A stretch of DNA of 64,000 nt from an uncultured Pelagibacteraceae bacterium (GTDB lineage: Bacteria > Pseudomonadota > Alphaproteobacteria > Pelagibacterales > AG-422-B15). Position numbers and translations under genes: made by a program. Below the pieces are notes generated by a model. It made no database searches, was not told the origin of the DNA, and saw only the letters and a program-made list of their open reading frames with translations. Positions 20,876-30,418 of the stretch are shown in pieces (the first letter of the stretch is position 1; every line of letters begins with the position of its first letter). The stretch is taken from contig CACIWK010000004.1 of the NCBI GenBank assembly GCA_902590345.1, positions 1 through 64,000 on the forward strand. The letters run 5' to 3'.

Positions 20876-21619
20876 TTAAGCAAACTTTGCTAATTCTTCG
20901 TCTGATGCCTCAAAATTTGAAAAGACTTGTTGAACATCCTCATCATTATCAAGTTCATTTAGCAAGTTAATAAGGGATTTAAGTTTATCTCCCTCAATTG
21001 CTACATACGTAACAGGTTTCCATTGGAAACCTGATGATACAGGTTCACCAAATTTTTTATCTAAATAATTATATAAATTTGACAGATTTTCCGGCGTGGA
21101 TACTGCTTCATAAGTATCTTCTTCGATAAAACAATCTTCAGCTCCACCCTCAATTGAAAAGTTGAAAAAATCTTCTTCGCTTGTCACGTCTTTGTTGTAA
21201 CGTACAAAACCATAATGATTAAATGCATGGGAGACTGAACCTGTTTCGCCCATTGAACCTCCAAATTTTTGAAATGCAGATCTTACATTTGAGGCTGTTC
21301 TATTTCGATTATCTGTAAGTGCCTCGACAATTATCGAGGTTCCGTTTGGACCAAATCCTTCGTACCTCATTTGATCATAGTTAACAGTATCTTTATCCAA
21401 TGATTTTTTTATCGCTCTATCGATATTTTCTTTTGGAAAACTTGAGGCTTTTGCTAATTGTATAGCTGATCTTAATCTCGCATTTTGATCAGGATCAGGT
21501 GCACCCAGCTTAGCTGCTACTGTAATTTCCTTTGAAAGTTTAGAAAATAAACTGGCTCTCTTTTTATCTTGTGCGCCTTTGCGATACATTATGTTTTTAA
21601 ATTTAGAGTGGCCTGCCAT
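20876..21619 (-). CDS. yebC: YebC/PmpR-family translational/transcriptional regulator
   Basis: 247 aa, near full length for the family, beginning MAGHSKFKNIMYRKGAQD. Contains GPNGTSIIVEALTDNRNRT and GSMGETGSVSHAF typical of YebC. Proteins of this family bind DNA or assist ribosomes at proline stretches, depending on the clade. It starts directly after ymdB's end and would normally precede ruvC. Confidence 0.94.
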   Translation of the reverse strand: MAGHSKFKNIMYRKGAQDKKRASLFSKLSKEITVAAKLGAPDPDQNARLRSAIQLAKASSFPKENIDRAIKKSLDKDTVNYDQMRYEGFGPNGTSIIVEALTDNRNRTASNVRSAFQKFGGSMGETGSVSHAFNHYGFVRYNKDVTSEEDFFNFSIEGGAEDCFIEEDTYEAVSTPENLSNLYNYLDKKFGEPVSSGFQWKPVTYVAIEGDKLKSLINLLNELDNDEDVQQVFSNFEASDEELAKFA

Positions 21620-22420
21620 TTAATTACCGATTTTTCCTCCAATACGGATTGGACTAATACTTTTTGCTAAATAGTTTTCAGTATTTGATTCTATGATAAC
21701 CCCACATAATGTTCCTTCGCCATCAGCCGGAGGTACCCTTTTTCGCTCAGTGTCTTGTGTAGCAAATTTTCTTACGAACTCCTCTTTTTTTGTGCCAATA
21801 ACTGAGTCATAGTCGCCACACATTCCAGCGTCAGTTTGAAAAGCTGTTCCATGTTCCATAATTGTTGCATCTGCCGTTGGAACGTGAGTATGAGTTCCAA
21901 CAACTGCTGTTACTCTTCCGTCAAGATGATGTCCCATTGCCATTTTTTCACTTGTAGCTTCAGCGTGAAAATCAACAAATATAAATGATAGATCTTCAGT
22001 TTTTAAATTTTTAAGAACTTCTTCAATTTTAAAAAATGCATTATCACACGATCTCATAAATAAATTCCCCATTAAATTTATTACCGCAATTTTTTGTCCA
22101 TTCTCATGCGTATAAGTATTTACACCTAAACCTGGGGTGCCTTCAGCAAAATTATAAGGCTTTAAAAGTTTATCATCTTTATCGATATAACTATTTATCT
22201 CTTTTTGATCCCACAAATGATTTCCAGTTGTGATTACATTAACTCCATAAGAGTATAATTCGTTGCATATTGGCTCTGTAATACCAAAGCCACCAGCAGA
22301 ATTTTCCCCATTAGCAATAACAAAATCTATATTATTATTTTTAATAGCGTCTGGTAGATGATCTCTCAAAGCATGTCTTCCAGATCGACCCATTACATCG
22401 CCTAAAAATAGAATTCTCAT
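21620..22420 (-). CDS. ymdB: YmdB-family metallophosphoesterase (TIGR00282)
   Basis: 266 aa beginning MRILFLGDVMGRSGRHAL (metal-binding Asp), with NGENSAGGFG, TGNHLWDQKE, DFHAEATSEKMAMGHHLDGR and VGTHTHVPTAD supplying the remaining metal ligands. The family has 2',3'-cyclic-nucleotide phosphodiesterase activity. Abuts yebC with no gap and overlaps the cyclo-ligase stop by one base, so the block is likely one transcript. Confidence 0.92.
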   Translation of the reverse strand: MRILFLGDVMGRSGRHALRDHLPDAIKNNNIDFVIANGENSAGGFGITEPICNELYSYGVNVITTGNHLWDQKEINSYIDKDDKLLKPYNFAEGTPGLGVNTYTHENGQKIAVINLMGNLFMRSCDNAFFKIEEVLKNLKTEDLSFIFVDFHAEATSEKMAMGHHLDGRVTAVVGTHTHVPTADATIMEHGTAFQTDAGMCGDYDSVIGTKKEEFVRKFATQDTERKRVPPADGEGTLCGVIIESNTENYLAKSISPIRIGGKIGN

Positions 22421-22992
22421 TAAACTTTATATAAATGTTTTTCAGTTAAAATCCAATCAAGTCTTTCATCATGATCTTCTACAGGAATTTCTTCTACTTC
22501 TTGAAATGAAAATGCTATTCCTATTTTTTTTACATCACCAATACCATTTTTTGATAAATACTTATCATAATATCCACCCCCATACCCCAACCTAAAGCCA
22601 CTTTTGGAATAACCTAATAATGGTATTAAAATAATTTTTGGAAAGATAACTTTATCTTTATTCTTAGGTTCTAAAATAGAAAATTTATTTTCTATTAGTT
22701 CGGTATTTTTATGATACATAAAGAAATTAATTTCTTTAGTCTGAAAATCTATGGCTGGTAAAGCTAAATTAAGTTCTCTTTCAAGTAAATATTGGTTTAA
22801 TTTTTTTGTATCTAATTCATCTCTGAAACTTATATAAGTTCCAATATATTCATTTTCTGTTTTCTCTATAAGGGGCTTAATACTATTAATTATATCACTC
22901 TGAAAATCTATTGATGGACCAAGTTCTGAGCGTCGATTGATTAAAAACTTTCTTAATGCTTCTTTTTCTCTCAGCTGCACACTTTTCGTCAT
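22420..22992 (-). CDS. 5-formyltetrahydrofolate cyclo-ligase
   Basis: 190-aa member of the 5-FTHF cyclo-ligase family (ygfA/fau): ATP-dependent conversion of 5-formyl-THF to 5,10-methenyl-THF. Typical features are REKEALRKFLINRR at the N-terminus and the C-terminal signature LGYSKSGFRLGYGGGYYDKYL. Downstream of zapA by 27 bases, the usual arrangement, but that gap is too short to encode a 6S RNA. Confidence 0.93.
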   Translation of the reverse strand: MTKSVQLREKEALRKFLINRRSELGPSIDFQSDIINSIKPLIEKTENEYIGTYISFRDELDTKKLNQYLLERELNLALPAIDFQTKEINFFMYHKNTELIENKFSILEPKNKDKVIFPKIILIPLLGYSKSGFRLGYGGGYYDKYLSKNGIGDVKKIGIAFSFQEVEEIPVEDHDERLDWILTEKHLYKV

Positions 22993-23019
22993 GTATAAAA
23001 TGAAATCTAATTTTTAAAA

Positions 23020-23382
23020 TTAGTTTACAAGAGACAAGCGTGATAATAAATCTGTTAATCTATCGTTGCTAATGTCTATATATTCCTGACTCTCTTTTTT
23101 CTGGTCAGTCAATTCTTTATCTTTTGAACCAATGTTTGCTTCAAGGGAATTTATTTTTTCAATATTTGTTTCAAGTTTTTTATTTAGCTCATGTATTTCA
23201 TCCGCTATTAACAGTGAAGCCATTACCATTAATCTAGTTTCTCCAATTTTTCCAAATCTCTTAGTTAATTCTCTCACTTTATAGTCAATTTTTGAGCTTA
23301 AATGTTTAAGATGGTTTTCTTCACCCGGATCGCAGACAATTGCGTAATCTTGATCATTAATATTTACAATTATTTCAGGCAT
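23020..23382 (-). CDS. zapA: cell division protein ZapA
   Basis: 120 aa. The N-terminal half (IVNINDQDYAIVCDPGEENHLKHLSSKID) is the ZapA dimerisation domain, the second half a coiled coil. ZapA bundles FtsZ filaments. Three bases separate it from the upstream coiled-coil gene, and the cyclo-ligase follows. Confidence 0.9.
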   Translation of the reverse strand: MPEIIVNINDQDYAIVCDPGEENHLKHLSSKIDYKVRELTKRFGKIGETRLMVMASLLIADEIHELNKKLETNIEKINSLEANIGSKDKELTDQKKESQEYIDISNDRLTDLLSRLSLVN

Positions 23383-23385
23383 TGC

Positions 23386-23649
23386 TTAAGAATCTAATAT
23401 ATCTTTTATGGTATAAATGTTTTCATCGAGTTGAGAAGAAATATTGCCGGCAATATTTTTAAGTTCCATAAAATCTGACTTAAGAATCTTAATTTCATTC
23501 TCTAGATGAGAGTTATTTTCTTGTAATTTTTGATTTTGCGCTTCCAATTCTGTAGCTCTTTGAGCCTTTTTTGTTAATTTGTCGATTTCCTCACTAAGTT
23601 TATCAATTGCACCATTAAATTTAACTTTTGAATCTTGATAACCTGACAT
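23386..23649 (-). CDS. small coiled-coil protein upstream of zapA, DUF4164-like
   Basis: 87 aa, almost entirely predicted coiled coil (Leu/Ile heptads from about residue 12 to 80: AIDKLSEEIDKLTKKAQR ... LKSDFMELKNIAG). Alphaproteobacteria often carry a DUF4164 protein at this spot. A structural or ZapB-like partner role in division is suggested by context only. First gene of the leftward block, preceded by a 165-bp divergent intergenic region shared with tkt. Confidence 0.65.
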   Translation of the reverse strand: MSGYQDSKVKFNGAIDKLSEEIDKLTKKAQRATELEAQNQKLQENNSHLENEIKILKSDFMELKNIAGNISSQLDENIYTIKDILDS

Positions 23650-23712
23650 TAAAACCCCTTGAAACTTTAATCGAGTTTAACTGTCTTTTTTGTTCTCAGT
23701 CAACTTATAATA

Positions 23713-23752
23713 TAGCAAATAGACAAATTATTTTTTTGTTAATAATTTGCTA
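23713..23752. promoter_or_regulatory. inverted repeat in the zapA-block / tkt divergent promoter region
   Basis: TAGCAAAT (23713-23720) and ATTTGCTA (23745-23752) form a perfect 8-bp inverted repeat, with a further AATTATT/AATAATT pair between them. The right arm overlaps a TTGCTA that could be a -35 element, with TATAGA at 23768-23773 as a possible -10 (15-base spacing, shorter than ideal). The 165-bp region 23650-23814 must hold promoters for both directions. An operator for the glycolytic operon is possible but unproven. Confidence 0.35.
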
Positions 23753-23814
23753 AAATTTAAGACTCTTTATAGATAATTGCTTATATTAAGCTCAAAATCC
23801 AATTTATTGATAAT

Positions 23815-25812
23815 ATGCCTAACAAAAAAGATCAGTCTACAGTTACTCATGATGATTTAGCTAATGCAATAAGGTTTCTTTCAATCGATGCAGTCGAAAA
23901 AGCAAAAAGTGGTCACCCAGGTTTACCAATGGGTATGGCAGATGTAGCAACTGTTCTTTTTACGAAGTTTTTAAAATACAATCCTAATGTTCCAAGGTGG
24001 CATGATAGAGATAGGTTCGTACTATCTGCTGGTCATGGATCAATGCTTTTATACTCACTACTCTATCTAACCGGTCATAAAGACATGACTATTCAAGAGA
24101 TCAAGAAATTTAGACAGCTTGGTAGTAAATGTGCAGGTCATCCAGAGTATGGGCACGCCAAAGGAATAGAAACGACGACTGGCCCACTTGGACAGGGTAT
24201 CGGCAATGCAGTTGGAATGGCATTAGCAGAAGAAATACTAAGAAGCCAATTTGGCGAAAAAATTGTAAATCATTTCACTTACGTTATTGCAAGTGATGGA
24301 GATCTAATGGAGGGGATTTCTCATGAAGTCGCATCTTTTGCAGGACATCTAAAACTAAATAAATTAATTGTTTTTTTTGACGATAATGGAATTTCAATAG
24401 ATGGGCCTGTTAAACTGGCAAACTCAGAAAATACAGCTGAAAGATTTAAAGCCTATGGATGGAATACAATTAAAATAAATGGTCACAAACCTAAAGAAAT
24501 AATACAGTCAATTAAGAAAGCTCAAAAATCTAAGAAACCTACATTAATTTCTTGTAAAACTAAAATTGGTTTTGGATCTCCAAACAAACAAGGAAAGTCA
24601 TCAGTTCATGGTTCACCACTTGGTGAGGATGAAGTAAAACTTACTAGAACCAAACTGAATTGGCCGCACAAACCATTTACAGTTCCAAAAAATATACTTG
24701 AGGAGTGGAAAAATCTTAGTAAAAAATCAATAAATGCATATAAGGCTTGGAAATTGAATTATGAAAAACTTCCAAAAAGCAAAAAGGCTCACTACGTAAG
24801 AAGAATCGAAGGAAAGCTTCCATTAAAATTAATTCAAAACTTTAATCAGTTTAAGAAGAAATATATTAAGAAACCGCTCGATGTTGCCACACGACAGGCA
24901 TCAGAAATGATAATAAATACAATTTCATCATCACTACCTGAATTGGTTGGAGGCTCAGCAGACTTAACAGGCTCTAACAATACCAAAGGTAGTAAAATGG
25001 AAGTTATTAATTCTACAAATTACAATGGCAATTATATTTACTATGGAATACGAGAGCACGGTATGGCTTCCATCATGAATGGGTTGTCACTCCATAAAGG
25101 AATTATTCCATTTGGTGGAACCTTTTTAATTTTTTTAGATTATTGTAAACCATCTCTTCGTCTTGCAGCTTTAATGAAACAAAGAGCTATATATATATTA
25201 ACACATGACTCAATCGGGCTTGGTGAAGATGGCCCAACGCATCAACCAATTGAACAGCTTGCATCATTAAGAGCAACGCCAAATGTAAAAGTCTTTAGAC
25301 CTGCTGATTTAATTGAAACTGCGGAAGCATGGGAATTAGCACTTTCAAATTCAAAGGGACCAAGTGTAATTGCGCTTACAAGGCAAAAACTTCCAATGAT
25401 AAGAAAAAAGTATCATGCAAAAAATATTAGTGCTCAAGGGGCTTACGAATTAAAAAGTAATTCAAAAAAACCTAAGATTTCTATTTTCGCGTCTGGCTCT
25501 GAAGTCGAAATTGCACTGCAATTAATGACTATGCTTGAAAAAAAGAAAAAGTTAGTAAGAGTCGTTTCTGTGCCATGCATGGAACAGTTTAAAATCCAAA
25601 GTAAAACGTATCAAAAAATAATTAGAGGAAACTCTGAAATTAATGTCTCGATTGAGGCGGGAACTAATTTTGGGTGGAGCCAAGTATGCCCTGCGAATAC
25701 AATAAACATCGGTATGAAAGATTTTGGAGCAAGTGCACCTTATCAAAAGCTTTACGATTTTTATGGGATCACGGCAAAAAAAATATTCAAATTAATAAGT
25801 AAGAAAATATAG
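23815..25812 (+). CDS. tkt: transketolase
   Basis: 665-aa thiamine-diphosphate transketolase of the pentose phosphate pathway. Visible elements: KSGHPGLPMGMADVA, the GPLGQGIGNAVGMA loop, the ThDP motif starting SDGDLMEG and ending with an FDDN, and the pyrimidine-domain FGGTFLIFLDYCKPSLRLAALM plus DSIGLGEDGPTHQPIEQL. First gene of tkt-gap-pgk-fba, rightward. Confidence 0.96.
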   Translation: MPNKKDQSTVTHDDLANAIRFLSIDAVEKAKSGHPGLPMGMADVATVLFTKFLKYNPNVPRWHDRDRFVLSAGHGSMLLYSLLYLTGHKDMTIQEIKKFRQLGSKCAGHPEYGHAKGIETTTGPLGQGIGNAVGMALAEEILRSQFGEKIVNHFTYVIASDGDLMEGISHEVASFAGHLKLNKLIVFFDDNGISIDGPVKLANSENTAERFKAYGWNTIKINGHKPKEIIQSIKKAQKSKKPTLISCKTKIGFGSPNKQGKSSVHGSPLGEDEVKLTRTKLNWPHKPFTVPKNILEEWKNLSKKSINAYKAWKLNYEKLPKSKKAHYVRRIEGKLPLKLIQNFNQFKKKYIKKPLDVATRQASEMIINTISSSLPELVGGSADLTGSNNTKGSKMEVINSTNYNGNYIYYGIREHGMASIMNGLSLHKGIIPFGGTFLIFLDYCKPSLRLAALMKQRAIYILTHDSIGLGEDGPTHQPIEQLASLRATPNVKVFRPADLIETAEAWELALSNSKGPSVIALTRQKLPMIRKKYHAKNISAQGAYELKSNSKKPKISIFASGSEVEIALQLMTMLEKKKKLVRVVSVPCMEQFKIQSKTYQKIIRGNSEINVSIEAGTNFGWSQVCPANTINIGMKDFGASAPYQKLYDFYGITAKKIFKLISKKI

Positions 25813-25824
25813 GAGATACTAAAT

Positions 25825-26835
25825 ATGGCTGTAAATGTTGCAATAAGTGGATTTGGAAGAATTGGAAGGTTGGTTTTAAGATCAATCATTGAGAGTAAAA
25901 GAAAAGATATTAATGTCGTGGCTATAAACGATTTAGCCCCAATAGAAACAAACGCATTTTTACTTGCAAATGATACTGTTCACGGCCCTCTTAATGAAAA
26001 AGTGTCGTTCAAACGCAATAAAATGATCGTTGGCAGAAAAAATATTACAGTATTGAGTCAGAGAGATCCTCAAAAACTTCCTTGGAAAAGAATGAAAATT
26101 GACGTCGCTCTTGAATGCACTGGATTATTTACTTCAAAAGATAAGGCGGCAATGCATATTAAGGCCGGCGCAAAAAAAGTTTTAGTCTCAGCGCCATGTA
26201 CAAATGCTGATAAAACCATTGTATATGGAGTGAATGAAGATGAGATAACAAAAGAAGACCTAGTTGTATCTAATGCATCTTGCACGACAAATTGTTTAGC
26301 TCCTGTTGCAAAAGTTTTACACGATAAATTCAAAATTGTGCATGGATATATGACAACGATACATGCCTTTACTGGTGACCAAAGTGTTCTGGACACATTT
26401 CACTCAGACTTAAGAAGAGCTCGAGCTGCGTCATTGTCAATGATACCTACATCTACAGGAGCTGCAAAAGCAGTAGGACTCGTTATGCCTGAGCTTTCTG
26501 GTAAGTTAGATGGAACTGCAATTAGAGTACCAACACCTAATGTTTCATTAATCGACTTTAAATTTGTTTCTAAAAAAAGAATGACAGTCGATAGTATTAA
26601 TAAGGCTATGTCGGCTGCAGCAAAATCGAATAAGCTAAATGGAGTCCTAGATGTAAATTCTAAACCATTGGTTTCATCTGATTTTAATCATAATCCTGCC
26701 TCGTCAAATTTTGATTTAACTCAAACACAAGTAATTGATGGAAAGTTTGGAAGAGTTTTAAGTTGGTATGATAATGAATGGGGCTTTTCAAATCGAATGT
26801 GTGATACTGCAGTTGCGATGAAAAGATCTAGATAG
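25825..26835 (+). CDS. gap: glyceraldehyde-3-phosphate dehydrogenase, type I
   Basis: 336 aa with the NAD-binding start ISGFGRIGRLVLRS, the catalytic SNASCTTNCLAPV (Cys153) and the C-terminal SWYDNEWGFSNRM. A good AGGAG site precedes the ATG, 12 bases after tkt. Residue Asp36 after AIN would favour NAD over NADP. Glycolysis/gluconeogenesis. Confidence 0.96.
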   Translation: MAVNVAISGFGRIGRLVLRSIIESKRKDINVVAINDLAPIETNAFLLANDTVHGPLNEKVSFKRNKMIVGRKNITVLSQRDPQKLPWKRMKIDVALECTGLFTSKDKAAMHIKAGAKKVLVSAPCTNADKTIVYGVNEDEITKEDLVVSNASCTTNCLAPVAKVLHDKFKIVHGYMTTIHAFTGDQSVLDTFHSDLRRARAASLSMIPTSTGAAKAVGLVMPELSGKLDGTAIRVPTPNVSLIDFKFVSKKRMTVDSINKAMSAAAKSNKLNGVLDVNSKPLVSSDFNHNPASSNFDLTQTQVIDGKFGRVLSWYDNEWGFSNRMCDTAVAMKRSR

Positions 26836-26836
26836 A

Positions 26837-28033
26837 ATGTTAAATGTTAAAGCTCTAAAAACATTTGATCAAAAAAATAAAACCGTACTTATTCGCTTTG
26901 ACCTAAATATTCCGCTCAATAAAGAAGCCTCTACAATAAGCGATCGGATTACGAGAATTAAAAATCCAATACAAAACCTTCTTAATAAGAATAATAAAGT
27001 TGTAATTCTGTCTCATCTAGGAAGACCAAAAGGAAAAAGAAATGATGAGCTTTCACTTAATCAAATAATCAGCTTATTAGAAAAAGTATTGCAAAAAAAA
27101 ATAATATTTCTTTCAAATTGTATAGGCGATGAGACTGAAAAAAAAATAAATTCTTTAAGCCAGGATTCAATTATTCTTCTTGAAAATTGCCGTTTTCATG
27201 AAGGCGAAGAGCAAAATGATAAATTTTTTGCATCCAAGCTATCAAAATTAGCAGACGTTTATATTAATGATGCTTTTGCATGCTCTCATAGAGCTCACGC
27301 CTCAATTGAAGCAATCACAAACTTCATACCATCTTATTGTGGAGAATTATTACATGAAGAAATATTAAACTTAAATGATGTAGTTAATAACCCTAAAACT
27401 CCTGCATTAACTATCATTGGTGGCTCAAAAATCTCTACAAAAATTACAGTTATAAAAAATCTCCTGCAAAAAATGGACTCAATTGTCATTGCTGGTGGGA
27501 TGGCTAATAATTTTCTTAAATATTTAGGAAATGATGTAAAAAATTCATTGATTGAAAATGATGTAGATCACCTAGTAAAAGAAATTATTAATTTTGCAAA
27601 TGAGCAAAACTGTAAACTAATTTTACCTTTAGATGTTGTTACAGCCGAGAATGTATCTGAAACTACAGAAATAAACGAATGTACAGTTGATGCTGTAAAA
27701 GATAATCAAATGATTTTAGATATTGGGAAACAAACTATCGAGTTGATTAAAAATGAAATTTCAAATTGTGAAACAGTATTTTGGAATGGACCAGTGGGTG
27801 TCTTTGAAACTAAACCATTTCATAAAGGCACATTCGAGATTGCTAAATTCATTGCTGAAATTACTAATAAAAATAGTCTTCGATCTTTTGCTGGGGGTGG
27901 TGATACAATTGCCGCACTGGATATGGCGGCTGTTAAAGATAAATTATCTTATGTTTCTACTGGCGGAGGAGCTCTACTTGAGCTAATAGAAGGTAAGAAA
28001 TTGCCGGGTTTAGTTGCCTTAGGAGCTTTATAA
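26837..28033 (+). CDS. pgk: phosphoglycerate kinase
   Basis: 398 aa. Substrate motifs IRFDLNIPLN, SHLGRPKGKRN, the RFHEGEE region and NDAFACSHRAHAS are present, with the C-terminal nucleotide-binding GGGDTIAALDMAAVKDKLSYVSTGGGA. Only one base after the gap stop, indicating coupled translation. Confidence 0.96.
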   Translation: MLNVKALKTFDQKNKTVLIRFDLNIPLNKEASTISDRITRIKNPIQNLLNKNNKVVILSHLGRPKGKRNDELSLNQIISLLEKVLQKKIIFLSNCIGDETEKKINSLSQDSIILLENCRFHEGEEQNDKFFASKLSKLADVYINDAFACSHRAHASIEAITNFIPSYCGELLHEEILNLNDVVNNPKTPALTIIGGSKISTKITVIKNLLQKMDSIVIAGGMANNFLKYLGNDVKNSLIENDVDHLVKEIINFANEQNCKLILPLDVVTAENVSETTEINECTVDAVKDNQMILDIGKQTIELIKNEISNCETVFWNGPVGVFETKPFHKGTFEIAKFIAEITNKNSLRSFAGGGDTIAALDMAAVKDKLSYVSTGGGALLELIEGKKLPGLVALGAL

Positions 28034-28046
28034 AAAGGAGAAGAAA

Positions 28047-29060
28047 ATGATACCAAAGACTTTAGAAGAGATAGCAAATTACATTGTCAGTGATGGCAAA
28101 GGAATTCTGGCAGCCGATGAAAGTTCAGGAACCATTGAGAAACGATTCAAATCAATTAATGTTGAGTCTACCGAAGATAATAGAAGAAAGTATAGAGAAA
28201 TGTTATTTAGATCTCCGGTCATGGCAGAGGCAATTGGCGGAGTGATACTTTTTGACGAAACTCTCAGACAAAAGTCCAGTGATAGAAACTATTTAAGAAA
28301 TGTTATACTTGATCACGGCTCACTGCCGGGAATTAAAGTTGATCAAGGAGTAAAAGAGTTTGAAGGTGGTAGTGATGAAAAAATTACTACAGGATTAGAC
28401 GGACTTCATGAACGCTGTCAAGAGTACGAGAAGCTTGGAGCGAAATTTACAAAATGGAGAGCCGTTATAAATGTAAGTGATGAAATACCATCAAACAATT
28501 GTATAAGCGCAAATATGAATGCATTAGCTGAATATGCGCTCATTGCTCAACAAAACAATATGGTACCGATTGTTGAGCCTGAGGTTATTATGGATGGGTC
28601 CCACTCTGTGGAAAGGTGTCATGAGGTTACAAATCAAACACTGTTAGTATTATTTGAAATGCTTGATAAAAAAAATGTCAATATTAAAGGAACTCTTCTT
28701 AAACCAAATATGGTTGTATCAGGAACAGAACATAACTACCAAGCCCCCATTGAAGAAGTTGCAGAAAAAACACTTCAATGTCTCAAATCTTCTGTTCCAG
28801 ATGAATTACCTGGAATTGTTTTTTTATCTGGTGGTCAATCAGACCTAGATGCAACAGCTCATCTCGATGCAATGAATAAAATAGGTGGCTTCAAATGGAA
28901 GCTAAGTTTTTCTTATGGAAGGGCTTTGCAACAAGCAGCTCTCAAAACTTGGGCTGGCGAAGATGACAATCTTGAAGCGGCTCAAAAAGCTTTTAGCCAT
29001 AGAGCTGTAATGAACATGAAGGCTGCGCAAGGTCAGTGGGATAAATCTCTGGAAGGTTAA
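28047..29060 (+). CDS. fba: fructose-bisphosphate aldolase class I
   Basis: 337-aa class I (Schiff-base) aldolase. GILAADESSGTIEKRF at the N-terminus, WRAVINVSDEIPS, EPEVIMDGSHSVERC and the active-site Lys in KGTLLKPNMVVSG mark the family. It has a strong AAAAGGAGA site. No class II zinc aldolase is seen in the window. Ends the four-gene carbon operon; efp follows after 6 bases. Confidence 0.94.
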   Translation: MIPKTLEEIANYIVSDGKGILAADESSGTIEKRFKSINVESTEDNRRKYREMLFRSPVMAEAIGGVILFDETLRQKSSDRNYLRNVILDHGSLPGIKVDQGVKEFEGGSDEKITTGLDGLHERCQEYEKLGAKFTKWRAVINVSDEIPSNNCISANMNALAEYALIAQQNNMVPIVEPEVIMDGSHSVERCHEVTNQTLLVLFEMLDKKNVNIKGTLLKPNMVVSGTEHNYQAPIEEVAEKTLQCLKSSVPDELPGIVFLSGGQSDLDATAHLDAMNKIGGFKWKLSFSYGRALQQAALKTWAGEDDNLEAAQKAFSHRAVMNMKAAQGQWDKSLEG

Positions 29061-29066
29061 GAAAAA

Positions 29067-29630
29067 ATGAAAATAAATGGAAACGCTGTTAAACCAGGAA
29101 TGATAGTTGAACACAAGGGAGAATTGTGGGTTGTGAATAAATCACAGTCTGTAAAACCTGGTAAAGGTGGTGCATTTAATCAAGTTGAAATGAAAAATAT
29201 TAAAACTAGTACGAAATTAAATGAACGTTTCAGAGCATCAGAAGAAGTAGAGAGGGTTAGAGTGGATGAAGAGAAATATCAGTATCTGTACAAGCAAGAT
29301 AAAAAACTTTTCTTTATGAACAGTACTTCATATGAACAAATTGAAATTGATGAGGAAATAGTTGGAGAAAAGCTAGTTTTAATGAGTGAAAATGATGAGG
29401 TCACCTTAGAAATGTATAATGAAAAGCCAATAGGAATTCAACTTCCTAAAACCTTATCATTTGTTGTCAATGAAACAGAGGCTGTTGTTAAAGGACAAAC
29501 AGCCGCTTCATCGAACAAGCCTGCCATTCTTGAAAATGGTATTAGAGTAATGGTTCCACCTTTTATAGAACAGGGTGAAAAAATAGAAATTAATACTGAG
29601 GACCTATCATATTCAAAAAGAGTTGACTAA
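29067..29630 (+). CDS. efp: translation elongation factor P
   Basis: 187 aa, three OB-like domains. The tip loop SVKPGKGGAFNQVEMKN places the modifiable Lys at residue 33, so a lysylation-type (EpmA) modification is expected, though epmA is not in the window. Helps ribosomes pass polyproline. The stop overlaps the next gene's start by one base. Confidence 0.95.
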   Translation: MKINGNAVKPGMIVEHKGELWVVNKSQSVKPGKGGAFNQVEMKNIKTSTKLNERFRASEEVERVRVDEEKYQYLYKQDKKLFFMNSTSYEQIEIDEEIVGEKLVLMSENDEVTLEMYNEKPIGIQLPKTLSFVVNETEAVVKGQTAASSNKPAILENGIRVMVPPFIEQGEKIEINTEDLSYSKRVD

Positions 29631-30418
29631 TGAGCTACTCAGACCCTTATATCAATGCGATTTTTTTAGCTTGTAGAAAAACTAGTAAAAGCCTTATTCG
29701 GGATTTTGGAGAAGTTGAAAAACTTCAAGTGTCTCTTAAAGGTGTCTCTGATTTTGTATCATTAGCAGACACAAAGGCTGAAAAAATGTTGATTAAAGAA
29801 CTAACTTATTCATATCCTAAAATAAATATAATTGCCGAAGAAACAGGTGTTATAAAAAATTCTGATGAAAATATCAGATGGATTATTGATCCCCTTGATG
29901 GTACAAGCAACTTTATTTTTAGCATTCCACACTTTGCTATATCAATTGCGCTTGAAAAGAATGACGAGGTAATAGTTGGGGGTGTATATCAACCGCTTAC
30001 TGATGAATTCTTTTGGGCAGTTAAAGGAAGAGGCGCCTACTGTAATAATCTGAGGCTCAGAGTGTCCTCAAAAGAAAACCTTGAAGACTGTATGATTGGT
30101 ACAGGTATTCCTCATAAAGGTATGAAAGGTCATGAAGAATATGTTCCTGGGTTAAAGCAAGTTATGGAAAAAGTATGTGGCATTAGAAGATTTGGCGCAG
30201 CATCACTCGACTTAGCTTATGTGGCTGCAGGAAAATTTGATGGATATTGGGAAAAAAATTTAAAATTGGTTGATATTGCAGCTGGCTCATTAATTGTAAA
30301 AGAGGCCGGAGGAAAAGTAACTGATTTTGATGGCAAAGAAGACTATCTCAAAAGTGGAAGAATATTAGCATCTAATTTTAGAATACATGAAAAGCTTAAA
30401 AAAATAATTGAATTATAA
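29630..30418 (+). CDS. suhB: inositol monophosphatase family protein (SuhB-like)
   Basis: 262 aa with metal-binding IIAEETG, WIIDPLDGTSNFIFSIPHF and the C-terminal LVDIAAGSLIVKEAGG. In alphaproteobacteria a suhB-like gene commonly follows efp. It may act on inositol-1-phosphate or support transcription antitermination as E. coli SuhB does; the substrate is not readable. Overlaps efp by one base; a second family member lies at 41573. Confidence 0.88.
   Translation: MSYSDPYINAIFLACRKTSKSLIRDFGEVEKLQVSLKGVSDFVSLADTKAEKMLIKELTYSYPKINIIAEETGVIKNSDENIRWIIDPLDGTSNFIFSIPHFAISIALEKNDEVIVGGVYQPLTDEFFWAVKGRGAYCNNLRLRVSSKENLEDCMIGTGIPHKGMKGHEEYVPGLKQVMEKVCGIRRFGAASLDLAYVAAGKFDGYWEKNLKLVDIAAGSLIVKEAGGKVTDFDGKEDYLKSGRILASNFRIHEKLKKIIEL

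Noticed and set aside
22993-23019. 6S RNA, which often lies between zapA and the 5-formyl-THF cyclo-ligase gene
   Set aside because: The gap is only 27 bases, and the larger region upstream (23650-23814) does not show a long 6S-like bulged hairpin by eye.
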